From Lactifluus volemus (Eukaryota > Basidiomycota > Agaricomycetes > Russulales > Russulaceae): 64,000 nt of DNA. This document shows positions 33,416 to 46,335 of this stretch, piece by piece (position 1 is the first letter of the stretch; each line of letters starts with the position of its first letter). The notes under the pieces were generated by a model, which searched no databases, was not told the origin of the DNA, and saw nothing but the letters and a program-made list of their open reading frames with translations. The stretch is from NCBI GenBank assembly GCA_022376515.1, contig WTXI01000015.1, positions 372,001-436,000 of the forward strand. Direction: 5' to 3'. Position numbers and translations under genes: made by a program.

Positions 33416-34793
33416 ATGTCCGAGACGTCGGTGGTCAACAAGATCCATGTGGTCTGTGGTACACTCACCCATTATCCTTCTGGCTCATTTCAGTCTGCAG
33501 GCTGCTACAGTCTCTTTCTATCTTGTCGCCGCGCTTGCGGTACGTCTGTTGCCATGCCAGTATAGCGATTAGTCTTATCATTTCTTCTGCTAGATGATAA
33601 TGGTGTACGTCTTCCCCTTGGTATCCCCACAACCCTTCCTGACAATGGACTATCCTCAAGCAACAAATGGGTGTTGAACGTTACAAGCGCCCCCCTCTTC
33701 TTTCTCCTCGCCCAGCTTATCATTGCTGTCGTACTCTTTTGCCTCTGTAATGCCCTCAAAATAATTACCTTGCCCATGATGCGTCTAGACCTCCCGACCG
33801 TGAAAGGTCTCGCCCCAACCGTCGTCTTCAACGTCTTATCACTGAGGTGAATCCCTTTACATCCTATCTCTCCCCAAGTCTTGGAGTGTTCATGAAAATC
33901 GTTCCCTCACTCCCCCTCACACCGAGCAGCTTTGGAAACTACAGCTTGAGATTTGTTGATGCATCCTTCTATCAAGTTGCCCGCGGCTGCTCCTCCCATT
34001 CACTGTTCTCACCTCCTACCTTATGCTCCAAACACGGCCGGGTCTTCGCATTCTTTTATCATGTTCTATCATCACTTTCGGTTTCTTTATTGGTGTCTTC
34101 CTAGACGGTACACAAATTTCCACCCTTGGTGTTCTCTTTGGCATCACAAGTTCCTTGATGACCGCCATCCATGCCGCTGTGATGAAGCGTGGATTCAAGG
34201 TCGTAGAGGGTAGTGCGTTGTCGATGAGCTGGTACTCCAACTTGCTCAGTGCTGTGCTACTCGTGCCATTCGTCATCGTTCTCGGAGAGGGTCCTGCTGC
34301 GCTCGACCTCCTTTATGGACGTGGAGAAGGGTTCTGGACGTTCATTATGGCTCAGCGATCAGCGTGAGTACTGCGCCTTTTGAAATTTTTTTTTATAGAT
34401 TTTGATCCGTCGCTAAAATTCGGATTCAGGGTAGCGTCGGGTTTTTGCTCTCAATCGCGGGCATCCTATCAATTAAGGTCACATCGCCCATCACCCACAT
34501 GATTTCTTCCGCCATCCGTGGCGTAGCGGCATCCATTCTTGGTGTCACTCTTTTCGGCGACTTGTTGACTTTGTAAGCAACGATAGTGTCCTTGATCGTC
34601 CGTCGTTCTGTATTGACATGGCTGGCGCAGAGGACGTGTGTGGGCCATCATAATCATCCTTGGTGGATCTATATATTACACATGGGTTAAGCATACTGAA
34701 TCGCTTGCTCCTCAATATGAACAAGTCGCAATGAAAGGGCTCGAAGAAGGTGTGGGTAAGGAGCATTGGGGAAATACCAAAGCCGAGTCGTAA
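33416..34793 (+). CDS. Nucleotide-sugar transporter, probable GDP-fucose transporter (SLC35C-like)
   Basis: Multi-pass Golgi antiporter of the TPT/SLC35 superfamily. Introns keep frame through MSETSVVNKIHV, AATVSFYLVAALA, MIMVNKWVLNVTSAPLFF and FGNYSLRFVDASFYQVARG. Segments closest to the GDP-fucose transporter group are SYLMLQTRPGLRILLSCSII, TFGFFIGVFLDGTQISTLGV, LFGITSSLMTAIHAAVMKRG, WYSNLLSAVLLVPFVIVLGE and SIAGILSIKVTSPITHMISS. The C-terminal tail is polar (YEQVAMKGLEEGVGKEHWG). Substrate is inferred from these segments and from the neighbouring GDP-fucose synthesis genes; GDP-mannose or another nucleotide sugar is possible. After YQVARG near 33985 one base must be restored to reach LLLPFTVLTSYLML. 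Confidence 0.8.
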
Positions 34794-34882
34794 TAGATTG
34801 TGTGTACTACCCTTGACACGGCATATCACGTGTAGCATAATCTCATCGGCACCGACTATATACACGCCTTGCTCCACTTGCC

Positions 34883-36353
34883 ATGACTATTGTTGACCTG
34901 CTAACCATCGCCAATGAGACGTATGCCCTCGCAATCTCTAATGAGCCCATCGCACCTTTGGTAAACGAAGCACTTGGGGTCATTGATGGCGCACTCGACG
35001 AATATGGGTACGCGTCGATAGTCATTCGCGTCACTTTAGCACGTATACTCATTGCGGGCCTGTTAGCCCAGACAAAATCTCTTTGAGCTTCAACGGCGGC
35101 AAGGACTGTACGTACCGATTTTGCGAATATAATATCGACCATGGATAGTGATACACGCTTTCATAGGTACTGTCCTCCTCCATCTATACGCGGTCGCTCT
35201 CGCCAAACGCAGAGTCCGCCCTTCACTTCCTTCACTCTATATTCCAGTTCAGTCCCCTTTCCCTGCTCTTGAAGCCTTCATTTCCCAGGTCGCACGTCAA
35301 TACGAATTACCCGTCTTTACTTGCGCCCCGCCTTGCTTGATACCTACTCCGGACCCCTCCTCCACGTCACAAGATGACGTGTCAGACAATGAATCTGGAA
35401 ATATGCGTGAGGCTTTAGAGTTATACCGCGCGCGCTTTCCTGCAGTAGAGGCTATCCTCATTGGTACGCGACGCACCGACCCACACGGAGGTCCGTGCCC
35501 TATTTCTTGTCTACCAGTCCTTCTCTTCACTTGTTGGTGAACAGCGAAACTGAATTTCCGCGAGAGGACTGATCCTGACTGGCCACCTTTTGTACGTGTA
35601 CACCCAATCATTAACTGGAGCTATGCGGATGTGTGGACATTTCTTCGCCGTCTTAAAGTACCATATGCTCTCTGTATGACGAAGGGTCTGTCCGTCCTTC
35701 CTCTTTAACCTTCGCCAACCCTTTCACAACACCAGGTATACCTCTCTTGGTTCCACTTACAACACATTCCGAAACCCAGCATTGCTTGTACATGACAAAA
35801 CCCAACTAGAAGAGGGCGCCCAGGCACAGTCACGTGAGCGTATCCGGAACGAATATAATCCCCCCTCATTTCAACTGACTCGATCATCACCGACTACTCT
35901 ATCATATCATCGTATTATCGACTACACTGTTACAACGGCCAAAATGACCACACAACCCGTTCCCGATGGCACAGCTGCCGCTGTACCTGAACCACAGTCC
36001 CTATGCGCGCCGACGCTAACCCCGGTGTAAACGCCGCTCCCAAACCCATTTCGTCGCCACCGCAGCAAGGCGACCTTCCAGACCTCGCAAGCTTGCAAGT
36101 GATCATCGATGACCCCGTAACGGCGTGCCACGGACCTCCCATCCAACAACCATCAATGGGGGCCAAACCGGAGGGAGTTCAGGATGGGCAGGTCGAGGAC
36201 GGTGCGGTATCACATGCGGAGAAGGAGGCTCGGAACGAAGATGCCAATGCCACTACAAGTACGCCACGTTACCGCCCTGCATACGAACTCGCCGATGCTT
36301 CACATGAGCGGTTGGGTAGGGGTACGCAGCCCCCTGTGTTGACGGCAAAATAG
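34883..36353 (+). CDS. FAD synthase (FMN adenylyltransferase, PAPS-reductase fold)
   Basis: Makes FAD from FMN and ATP in the cytosol. Exons joined at short introns give EPIAPLVNEALGVIDGALDE, the PP-loop-like SLSFNGGKDCTVLLHLYAV, PSLYIPVQSPFPALEAFI, AILIGTRRTDPHG and VHPIINWSYADVWTFLRRL, followed by CSLYDEGYTSLGSTYNTFRN, all characteristic of eukaryotic FAD1. The C-terminal signature RYRPAYELADASHERLGR is near the stop. Between the core and this signature is an insertion of about 130 residues, Pro/Ala/Gln-rich. Two breaks occur: near 35663-35667 (a T missing before TGCTCTCTG) and near 35998-36004 (a C missing in CCC, or a 93-nt intron instead). It sits between two GDP-fucose genes without an obvious link to that pathway. 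Confidence 0.87.
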
Positions 36354-36712
36354 TTTGCCGTGGACGGAGAGGAGAAGATGGAAGTCAGACGTAATGTACG
36401 CAGAACGGAGCCAATTGTCGTGGCTATGATCCCGTTCGCCTCGGTGTCACAGGATCCTACGTTGTATCTAGTCCTACCGTTAGTAGTTTATTGACGCCCC
36501 CCTCCCCTCTCTGCCGGAGCATCCGTGGATTGCGTACACAGCCCGGCTCGCATGTGACCAAGGTGACTAAAGCGAGTCCCACGTCGCACCGCACTCTTGA
36601 GATCTGAGAGAAAGAGAAAGGGTCATTGTCCCATTCATTCAAGTCGGCGATAAACGGCTGCTTGTATAGACTAATTCCCGATACGGCGTTGGCCGATTCC
36701 ATTCACGAGTGA

Positions 36713-38261
<1,549 letters not shown>

Positions 38262-38404
38262 AATTTATCGTGATAGCGTACGTAAGAGAAGGAGAGACGG
38301 GGACAAGTATGATAGGGTACGTAGAAACGGGCAAGGATGGTGGTCGGGCTTGATCGTACAATGGACTGTAAAAGTTTTGATTCGTTGGAACGAAGTTCAA
38401 GTAA

Positions 38405-38427
38405 ATGTCAATGTCAATGTCAATGTC
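38405..38427 (+). repeat. Short tandem repeat (ATGTCA)n
   Basis: The hexamer ATGTCA is repeated almost four times, between the two GDP-fucose biosynthesis genes. It could vary in length between strains. Confidence 0.8.
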
Positions 38428-38619
38428 CCGTCATTACTATAATTGGCGGCCGCAATGCGACTTCCAACCTTGGTTGGATTAGCCCAACCAAACCATTCAC
38501 GGTCAGTTTTGAGCCCTTGAGGTTTGATTCGCTTTAAACACCTCGCCACACCCTCACAGCTACCCTGACTCATACCCTGACCCATCCCTTTCTTTCTTCC
38601 ATCCTCTCTTTCGTGATCC

Positions 38620-40112
38620 ATGACTTCCATCCCGGAAACTACCCCTTTTGCCTTGCGCGACTTGCCCACCCCAGAACAATGGCACAGCCGTAAAGTCGCG
38701 TTGATCTCGGGTACACTCTTCTCCATTACATTCGCTTGCAGTACTGATACCCGTGTTTATATAGGTGTCACTGGTCAGGATGGATCTTATCTGTTAGTGA
38801 CTGGACATAGCTCGTGTGACTAGGTCTTAGCGATTGAGCACTCTTTATTTTTTACCAGGACGGAGCTGCTGCTCGAAAAAGGGTACGAAGTGCATGGCAT
38901 CATTCGTCGCTCCTCCAGCTTCAACACCTCGCGTATCAACCATCTTTTTTACGATCAGCATGAACGTGCGTCTCCCCGGTCCATCTAAATTTTTTTTTTT
39001 TTCACTAACCCGTGAGGGGAAACAGGCAAAAACAGGTTTGAATTACACCACGGAGACTTGTCTGATAGCACCAACCTCGTCTACGTCATCGCGCAGGTCA
39101 AGCCGTCCGAGATTTACAATCTCGGTGCGCAGTCGCACGTCAAAGTCTCCTTCGAGATGGCGGAGTATACTGGCGACGTTGATGCGCTCGGTACCCTTCG
39201 TCTGCTCGACGCCGTGCGCACCTGTGGCCTCCAAAACCACGTGCGATTCTATCAGGCGTCGACCTCGGAGCTTTACGGACTCGTACAGTCTGTCCCGCAA
39301 GATGAGAACACGCCGTTCTATCCCCGCAGCCCGTATGGCGTCGCAAAGCTGTACGCGTTTTGGATCACCAAGAATTATCGCGAGGCATACAACATGTACG
39401 CGTGCAACGGCATCCTTTTTAACCACGAGAGCCCCCGTCGTGGACGCACCTTTGTGACGCGCAAGATTACCCGTGCTGTAGCGGACATTCACCTTGGCAA
39501 GCAGGCGTGCTTGTACCTCGGTAACCTTGATGCGCAACGCGACTGGGGCCACGGTAAATTTCTCGCATTGTCTAGAGCCGATATTGATCTGACTTGTATT
39601 CATTGACCACGCAGCTCGCGATTATGTGGAGGGCATGTGGCGTATGCTCCAGCAGAATGGACCGGAAGACTTTGTCCTCGCAACTGGTGAAATGCACTAT
39701 GTGCGCGAGTTTGTCGAGAAGGCCTTTCGCGTAGTCGTATAGAGATAAAGTCTGTCTGTCCCACCCTTTAGTCTTTTTTTTTCGCTCACTGTCGTCGTCT
39801 CTTGTTTAGGTGGTCTGGTGAAGGTGTGGATGAAGTTGGGAAGGACCCTAAAACCGACAGAACCCTGGTCCGAGTAGATCCCAAGTACTTCCGTCCGGCC
39901 GAAGTCGAGTGAGTGATCGATCCCCTAAACTACCTTTTTTTTTTTCCGCGTCGATCTTAAAGGTGATCGTGCATAGGCAACTCCTTGGAAGGCCTGCTAA
40001 AGCCGAGAGGTTACTTGGGTGGAAGCGCCAAGTCGATTTTGACTCGCTTGTGAAGGAGATGGTGGAATCTGATCTCAATGCGAGCAGAAGCCTGGTTGAG
40101 GATCATAATTAA
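38620..40112 (+). CDS. GDP-mannose 4,6-dehydratase
   Basis: First committed step of GDP-fucose synthesis: oxidises and dehydrates GDP-mannose to GDP-4-keto-6-deoxymannose using bound NADP. Visible motifs are [20 protein letters not shown] (Rossmann glycine region, created by two introns), [65 protein letters not shown] (active-site Thr and Glu), [12 protein letters not shown] (catalytic Tyr and Lys), [20 protein letters not shown] and [20 protein letters not shown]. The C-terminal part gives [15 protein letters not shown] and [20 protein letters not shown]. About seven introns. One break near 39733: AFRVV must join GIEIK, which a G restored in GTCGTATAG would achieve. Everything else matches a full-length enzyme of about 380 residues. 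Confidence 0.93.
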
Positions 40113-40219
40113 AATGGATACTTGCCTGTTGTGTATAGAGACTTTTTTTGACTAGGTGACTGTATAATGTAAAACGTATATCGCACGGCTAGATACGTTT
40201 ACAAAAGATTTCTTGTTAT

Positions 40220-40318
40220 GCCGTCGTGGCGCAATGGTAGCGCATCACCTTCCTACATGTATGGAATGTTATTCCCGGAGGCAGGTGGGGGTTGCGGGTT
40301 CGACCCCCGTCGACGGTA
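40220..40318 (+). tRNA. tRNA-Arg (anticodon CCU) with a 27-nt intron
   Basis: Cloverleaf read by eye: acceptor stem GCCGTCG (40220-40226) pairs with CGACGGT (40311-40317), with one G-U pair; D stem GCGC at 40229-40232 and 40240-40243; anticodon stem TCACC (40245-40249) with GGTGG (40284-40288); T arm GCGGG-TTCGACC-CCCGT (40294-40310). The anticodon CCT is at 40252-40254 with T33 before it and A37 after it. The 27-nt intron (40256-40282) is at the standard place, one base after the anticodon. Internal A-box (TGGCGCAATGGTAG) and B-box (GGTTCGACCCC) promoters are present, and a T run around 40331-40338 may end Pol III transcription. Mature length 72 nt. Confidence 0.9.
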
Positions 40319-40420
40319 CTTTATTGCCGGGTTTTTTTCCGGGCTTTACCTCCGGAAATTTAATTTGCAATCGAGCTATGTCGACCGATTCTCTCGGAGA
40401 CATGAGAATCTAGCTGAGCG

Positions 40421-42580
40421 ATGAACGTTCTCATTCACACCCCGTCATCATCCCTTCCGTTAAATAATCTTCTACGTTCCCTCCTCTCTCCTTTTTATAC
40501 AGTTCAACCCATCACTTCCCTCGCTTTGGCAACACAGCCGTGGACTGCTCTTGTGCACTACTCGTTCTTCCATCTCATTCTCTCCAACCTCTCTCACTGC
40601 CCAAACCAGCCCATAATGCCATCCAGGAGTACATCGCTTCCGGTGGGCGCATGTTGGGTATCGGCCAGGGTGTTTCTCTTTTGCCACACCGTCCGGCACA
40701 GGCACAACAACAAGGTCGCCTCGATCTCTGGGATGCCAAGTCGGGCACGGCTATCGTCCCGGAAGCCCCGCGCGAGACATCCGAGTCAAAGTCGACCCAT
40801 TCGTCCATACGACTCCACACGGGCGCCTTGATTTCTGGACTTTGGCCAGCCGCCGTTTCCTTTGAGTTGACCCACGCGGTTTCCAGAGTCGTCATACACG
40901 GGCACTGGGAGGAGGTACCTATTGCCAGTGTCGATGCCACCACCACGTTGCGGGTGTTGAGGTACCTGTGGGTTCCGGACGCGCAGCTTTCTGGGGTGTC
41001 TCGCTCGGCGATGAGGACGGCATTGATCAGAATCGTGATTTCGCGAGCTCGAGTGTGCTCGCTCTGCTCCGATACGCGTTGACGTCACTCGGGCTTACCG
41101 TACCTGCGACCGAGTCCTCCTCATCTTCTGGCCCGCTCAGGGAGCTACCCGCCGTTCCACGATACCCGCTTCCTCAGTTCTTGCTTCATCCACACGGGAA
41201 GGGACATATCACCGAGACCATGCTCGAAAAACTTGGCCTTTCTTTAACTACCGCCACCACCAATGCAGACTCGGCCTCGTTGGTAGTGCCGACCAGCTGG
41301 GCGTAGTAGCGGTGCTCGAGGACAAGGCGGACACGTTTCATTTTCACAAGGCCGCCTCTGTCAGTGATGGTGCGCGTCTGGTCGCGGAAGCCCGAGAGGC
41401 TACAGAAAGGTCGCAGCAGCACCACGGGTCGTCATTGTCCTGCCTCCCGATGAACTGCCTCCGAGGGAGCTCACGCCAAGATTCGATATCGAGAAGTATT
41501 TTGCTGTGCTCGCAGAGGTTCGAGGGGATAAGGGAGTGAGTGAGGCAGTGGACGGCAGCAGCTGGGGTCTAGGCGAAGCCCTGTTTTATGGCGAGGCCGT
41601 GACGAGCACGCAGACGATGCTAGACAAGTAAGGTATTCCACCCCACCCCATCTAACCCCACTAAAAAAACACTCCCTAGAATCAGCGTTTGTTGACATCA
41701 CTTCCGACACCGGTCGTCTCCCTGCGACATTCCAGCTCGCAGGACGCGGGCGTGGTTCCAATACCTGGCTCTCGCCCGAGGGATGCCTTCAATTCTCCAT
41801 TCTCCTCCGCCCCCCATTCAGCGCTTTCCCCGTTCCCCGCCTCGTCTTTGTGCAGTACTTGGCTTGTCTGGCTGTCATCCAAGCGTGCCGCCACAGTCGG
41901 GTATTGGGACAGTGAGGACCATGATCGTATTGGACGCGTGAAGCTCAAGTGGCCCAACGACGTTTACATCGAGTTTGTTGGGGGCGAGAAGAAAAAGATC
42001 GGTGGCACCCTCGTCAATACGAGTTTTTCGAGCGGAAACATGGACATCGTCATCGGTGCGTAGTACTACCCGGCTTCACACACACACACCGCTCACGTTG
42101 ACGACAACGAAAAAGGATGTGGCATCAACGTGTGCACTCCCGCGCCCGTGACAGCGTTGTCCGCGTTATGTCCGTCTGGGCGACGGCTTGACACTGAGAC
42201 GGTGCTGGCCCTGGTCCTTACCAAATTCGAACGCCTGTGGACTACGTTTGTGCGCGGACGGGGCAGTTGGGCGCCCTTTGAGGAGGACTATCTCGATGCG
42301 TGGATGCACTCGTGCGTTTTTGACCCCATGCAGGTACTCGATGGCTGATTTGTTCGATACACACATACAGAGACCAGTTGGTGACGTTGACGACGGTCAA
42401 TCCACCCGTTTCCGCTCGCATCGTGGGGATTACTCATGATCACGGGCTGCTGCGCACGATTCCGGAACGAACGGGTGGAATAATAGGTGGAGGCGCGGCG
42501 CGGACGACGAGTATATCGATTTGCAGCCGGATGGAAATAGCTTTGATATCATGATGGGGCTCATCAAGGCGAAGAGATGA
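40421..42580 (+). CDS. BPL1: Biotin--protein ligase (holocarboxylase synthetase)
   Basis: Attaches biotin to carboxylases. The N-terminal glutamine-amidotransferase-like half reads MNVLIHTPSSSLPLNNLLRS, ALATQPWT, CALLVLPSHS, AIQEYIASGGRMLGIGQGV, GRAAFWGVSLGDEDGIDQN. Further segments are VVIVLPPDELPPRELTPRFD and SSWGLGEALFYGEAVTSTQT. The catalytic half has FQLAGRGRGSNTWLSPEG (biotinyl-5'-AMP loop), RVKLKWPNDVYIEF with IGGTLVNTSF, GCGINVCTP, and a C-terminal domain IVGITHDHGLLRTIPE and DLQPDGNSFDIMMGLIKAKR. The gene is the most broken in the window: frame changes near 40543, 40973, 41270-41300, 41400, 41730, 41905 and 42500, several repaired by one base in a short homopolymer. As the enzyme is normally essential, I suspect sequence error, but a decayed copy with another intact copy elsewhere is possible. 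Confidence 0.85.
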
Positions 42581-42680
42581 CCATGTTCATGTTTGGTACA
42601 CTTATACAATGTTTATCCCTACAGTATTAAATGATGAGTCATTGATCTTGCACCGCATTGCACTTCAAGTAAATACGACC

Positions 42681-44551
42681 ATGGCCACCCCGGTCGACTT
42701 TCTCAACTTTATAGAGACGAACAAAGATAGGTTTATCCAGCGCCTTGCCCGCGCCGTTGAGATACCTAGGTAGTACTACTCACTTTGCCCATCCCCGATT
42801 CAGATATACACCACTGACACTGTACAAAAGTGTATCTGGGATCCTAGTCATCGCCATCATGTCGTTCGCATGGCATCTTTCTTGGAGGAGCAGTTGAGAC
42901 AATACGGCGTCGAGACCCAATCCGTAGATCTCGGTACTCACTCGATGGATGGTCAAAACTTGAAGTTACCCCCAGTCATCCTGGGCCGGATCGGTAACGA
43001 TCCATCCAAACGGACGATTCTCATCTACGGTCACTTTGACGTACAACCCGTGCGCCATTCTTCTTCTTCTTCATGATAATATGTGTTTTATTTTATTTTT
43101 ATTGGGTCTATTATTAGGCGCAACTCTCTGACGGTTGGGACTATCCGCCCTTCGAACTGACCAGAGATGAGAAGACCGGTCGTCTTTACGGCCGTGGCTC
43201 TTCCGATGATAAGGGACCCATCTTTGGTTGGATCAACGTACTCGATGCCCACCACGCCCTCAACAAACCTCTCCCCGTCAACCTCCGCTTTTGTTTCGAG
43301 GGTATGGAAGAGTCTGGCTCGGAGGGCCTCGACCCGTTCATCCTCGCCGAGGTCAAGAAAGGCAAGGATCTTACTTTGACGGCGTAGACGCCGTCTGCAT
43401 CGTGTGTTCTATCTAAACCTCTTTTTTACTCTCAACGCAATTTCTTTTCAGTCAGATAACTATTGGCTCAACACTCGCACACCCGCGCTCACATATGGAC
43501 TCCGTGGCCTGTCCTATTACAAGGTTACGATCGCCGGTCCGGCGAGAGATCTTCATTCGGGCGTCTTTGGGCGTATGGTGCACGAGCCCATGACAGATCT
43601 CATCGCCCTCATGAGCAAGCTCGTCGATCCAAAAGGTAACATTCTCATACCCGGCGTCGACGACATGGTTCCTCCCCCGGACGACGAAGAAAGGCACGTC
43701 TTTCCACCCCCCAATCCTTCTTCTTTCCTTCTTAACTTTTGCTTTTAAAAACACAAAAAGGCGATTGTACCAAAAGCTCGACTACGCCGTCGAAGACGTC
43801 GAGGTCTCGGCCGGGGCCAGGGTCACCATTTCGGAGGACAAGGTGGAGGTGCTGATGGGTCGCATGCGTTCTCCCTCGCTCTCCATCCACGGCATCGAGG
43901 GCGCGTTTTACGGCGCGGGTGCCAAGACGGTCATCCCAGCCAAAGTGTCCGGAAAGTTTTCCATCCGTCTCGTCCCACCGCAGACCCCGGAAAACGTCGA
44001 CCCGCTCGTGATCCAGTATTTGCACGACGAGTTTGCAAAGTTCAAGAGCAAGAACACGATCAACGTCGAGAATCTGCACGGAGGCAAACCCTGGGTCGAG
44101 GATTACAAACATTGGAGTTATGAGGCCGCGCATCGTGCGACAGTGGTAAGTGAGAACTACAAAAAAAAAGTTTATTCTGTTTACCGAATTGTTATTTTTT
44201 GGGCACCAGGCGTGTACAACCAAGAACCAGACTATATGCGTGAGGGTGGCTCGATTCCCGTAACGCTTACCTTTGCAGAGGCCCTCGGTGTGAACGTTCT
44301 ATTGCTTCCTATGGGCCGCGGGGATGACGGCGCGCAGTACGTTTCTGATCGAATGAATCACGATCAAAAGTTCCATGAGCTGATCATTGACGCAGCTCGA
44401 CCAACGAAAAACTAGACATATCGAACTTTATCCAGGGGGTATGTGAAGCATATTTTTCATCACTCTCTTCCAGAAATTTGATGTCTTGACACCACAGTCC
44501 AAGCTCCTTGGAAGTTACCTCTACGAGGTGGGCGCGGGCACAGAGGCCTGA
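42681..44551 (+). CDS. Cys-Gly metallodipeptidase, Dug1/CNDP2-type M20 peptidase
   Basis: Cytosolic zinc/manganese dipeptidase that splits Cys-Gly in glutathione breakdown. The exons read [30 protein letters not shown] (metal His and Asp), [18 protein letters not shown] (bridging Asp), [18 protein letters not shown] (catalytic Glu pair), [112 protein letters not shown] and [17 protein letters not shown]. The last pieces arise by removing introns with GTACGT and GTATGT donors. One break near 43370-43373: KKGKDL must join [10 protein letters not shown], repaired by one T in ATCTTACTTT. It is unrelated in subfamily to the M20 enzyme at 2.7-4.7 kb. Full length, about 480 residues. Confidence 0.92.
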
Positions 44552-46335
44552 TGAAACCGTGGCCGTAGTAGACGGGTCAGCTCGAGTTGAAGAAAAAGCA
44601 GATGATGTTAACAATTAGTGTGCTTGTACGGAAGCTGTATTGGATCAAATTTATCGTGTCTCACTGTATCAGTCACTCCCATTTCGCATACCCGCCGCTT
44701 TGTCACTCGATTGTTCCCCCGCAATGCGACACATCCTCGCCATCGCCGCTAATTCCTTTGTCAGTGCAACACGAAGCATTGCCCAGCCCTGCCAGACAAC
44801 GCGAAGAGAGCCAATAGTATCACTTGGAAGCAAAATGGCACTGCGTGGCCAATAGAGAAACAGGCTCGTCAGTTCTACCGAGTTAGCGGCCATTGCGGCA
44901 CAGCTTGTCTGAGAGGTGCTGTTACATTCACCGAATGAATCAAGTGCCTTGGGTGCTGCTATCGTAATGCGAGCTGCGTCCGATTATTAGCAATTTTAAG
45001 GTACCTGTTATGGCAGCGAAGGCAAACAGAGGTTACGCGGGATGCCGGCCAAAGCCAAGTTACATACGACAGTTAGATGGCCGAACTCCTAAAGAAATAC
45101 TACATAACCAATATGAACGATCCATTGCGACAAATACAGGGCATCGTAAAGGAATATTGAGCGCTATCGCCACTCTCCAAGTTGGTAAGACTCATCCAAC
45201 TCTCATCAAGGAGACCAATGGCATGCAGCACAAGTTCTCGCATTTGAGCGTCAACCATTATCACTCTCTGGCCGGACAGAGCAACCCAACCCGGTTATCG
45301 AATCAGAGAGTGACATCTCCATCTCCGCGCGAGTGGTCATGGCGATCCCCGCGTCTCTCTCTGCAGTTCGGAAGAACGAGTCAAGATGAGAGCTCGATCT
45401 TGAGGATCAGCAATCGTACTCGTCGTTTGCTGTATCTGTCTTAGCGTCCCGCGGAGTACGATAAAGCAACGGCAACGAGCCGTGGGATGCCTTCTCCCAC
45501 TTTCCCCGGACGGACACGATGCCACTAGTCACTTTTGTACGTCCGAAAGGGTTCCCTTCGATGTCATCGTGTAAGACACGTTTTAGAGGACGGGGCGGGG
45601 GGCGTGACTGCGACTTTTTACGCCTCCATAGGTGATGACTTTCTTGAAAGTTCACAAAGTTCCAACTCGGCTGTTGCTGTCGCCACCCATCGTCCCCGGG
45701 AAAGGGTCATTTCGCTCTGGTCCAGAATAATGACCAAACGCATATCGCGTTACGTCACTTGATTTGATCTGAGAGGGTCAGACCATCTGAATGAGAAGAA
45801 CCCTAGAAAAGTTTCTGTGGCAACAACCGTCGCGGGGCACAAAGTTGGGGGGAGGGAGGGGGGGGGGGTCAAAATACAGCACGGAAAGTTAGGCGAATGC
45901 AAAAAGAAGAGACTTGAATTCGTGACCGTAATCCCGTACGGGGAATCTGATCGCGCGGCGTAACAAAACCGAAGGCAGCGTGCTTCAATCTACGGCACCA
46001 CGATGACAGAGGCAGCACTGGCACGTTGATGAAAATAAAATGTAAACATGCGTGCCGAGTCCGCGGCCGTCACGGTCATGGATTTTATACGCACGTGCGG
46101 CGGTAGCGTTATGTTATGCATGACCCACGACGCGTTGTGAGGTGATACGTGTAACGCTCTCGCTGGAGGGTCTAGTGTCCATCGAGGAAGTAAGTTTTTT
46201 ATGATTAAATTACAAGTTGTGCGTAAACGTTTACGAACCATTTCCGGAAAGGGCTACGGAAGCTCAAATTGGGCGTGTCAGACTTGTCACACATACCGAA
46301 CCTTGTGCATTTCTCTCCTTTCCACCCCTCACTAG
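44552..46335. other. Intergenic region, about 1.8 kb
   Basis: No recognisable gene. A plus-strand frame of 144 codons (45010-45444; contains PKPSYIRQLDGRTPKEIL) has no family resemblance that I can see and no supporting splice structure. A G-rich run is listed separately. The last few hundred bases should hold the promoter of the UDP-glucose dehydrogenase gene. Confidence 0.45.
45847..45868 (+). repeat. G-rich run with potential to form a G-quadruplex
   Basis: Twenty-two bases that are all G except two A interruptions: six G, A, three G, A, eleven G. At least four runs of three G fit a quadruplex on the plus strand. About 470 bp upstream of the UDP-glucose dehydrogenase start; any role is inference. 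Confidence 0.6.

Noticed and set aside
40421..42580. Biotin ligase as a plain pseudogene
   Set aside because: It has many frame breaks, but the same type of break occurs in neighbouring probably essential genes, so error in the sequence is the simpler explanation. Not settled.
45010..45444. Plus-strand frame of 144 codons upstream of UDP-glucose dehydrogenase
   Set aside because: No family motif, no Kozak-like start and no splice partners; composition resembles chance. Left as part of the intergenic region.
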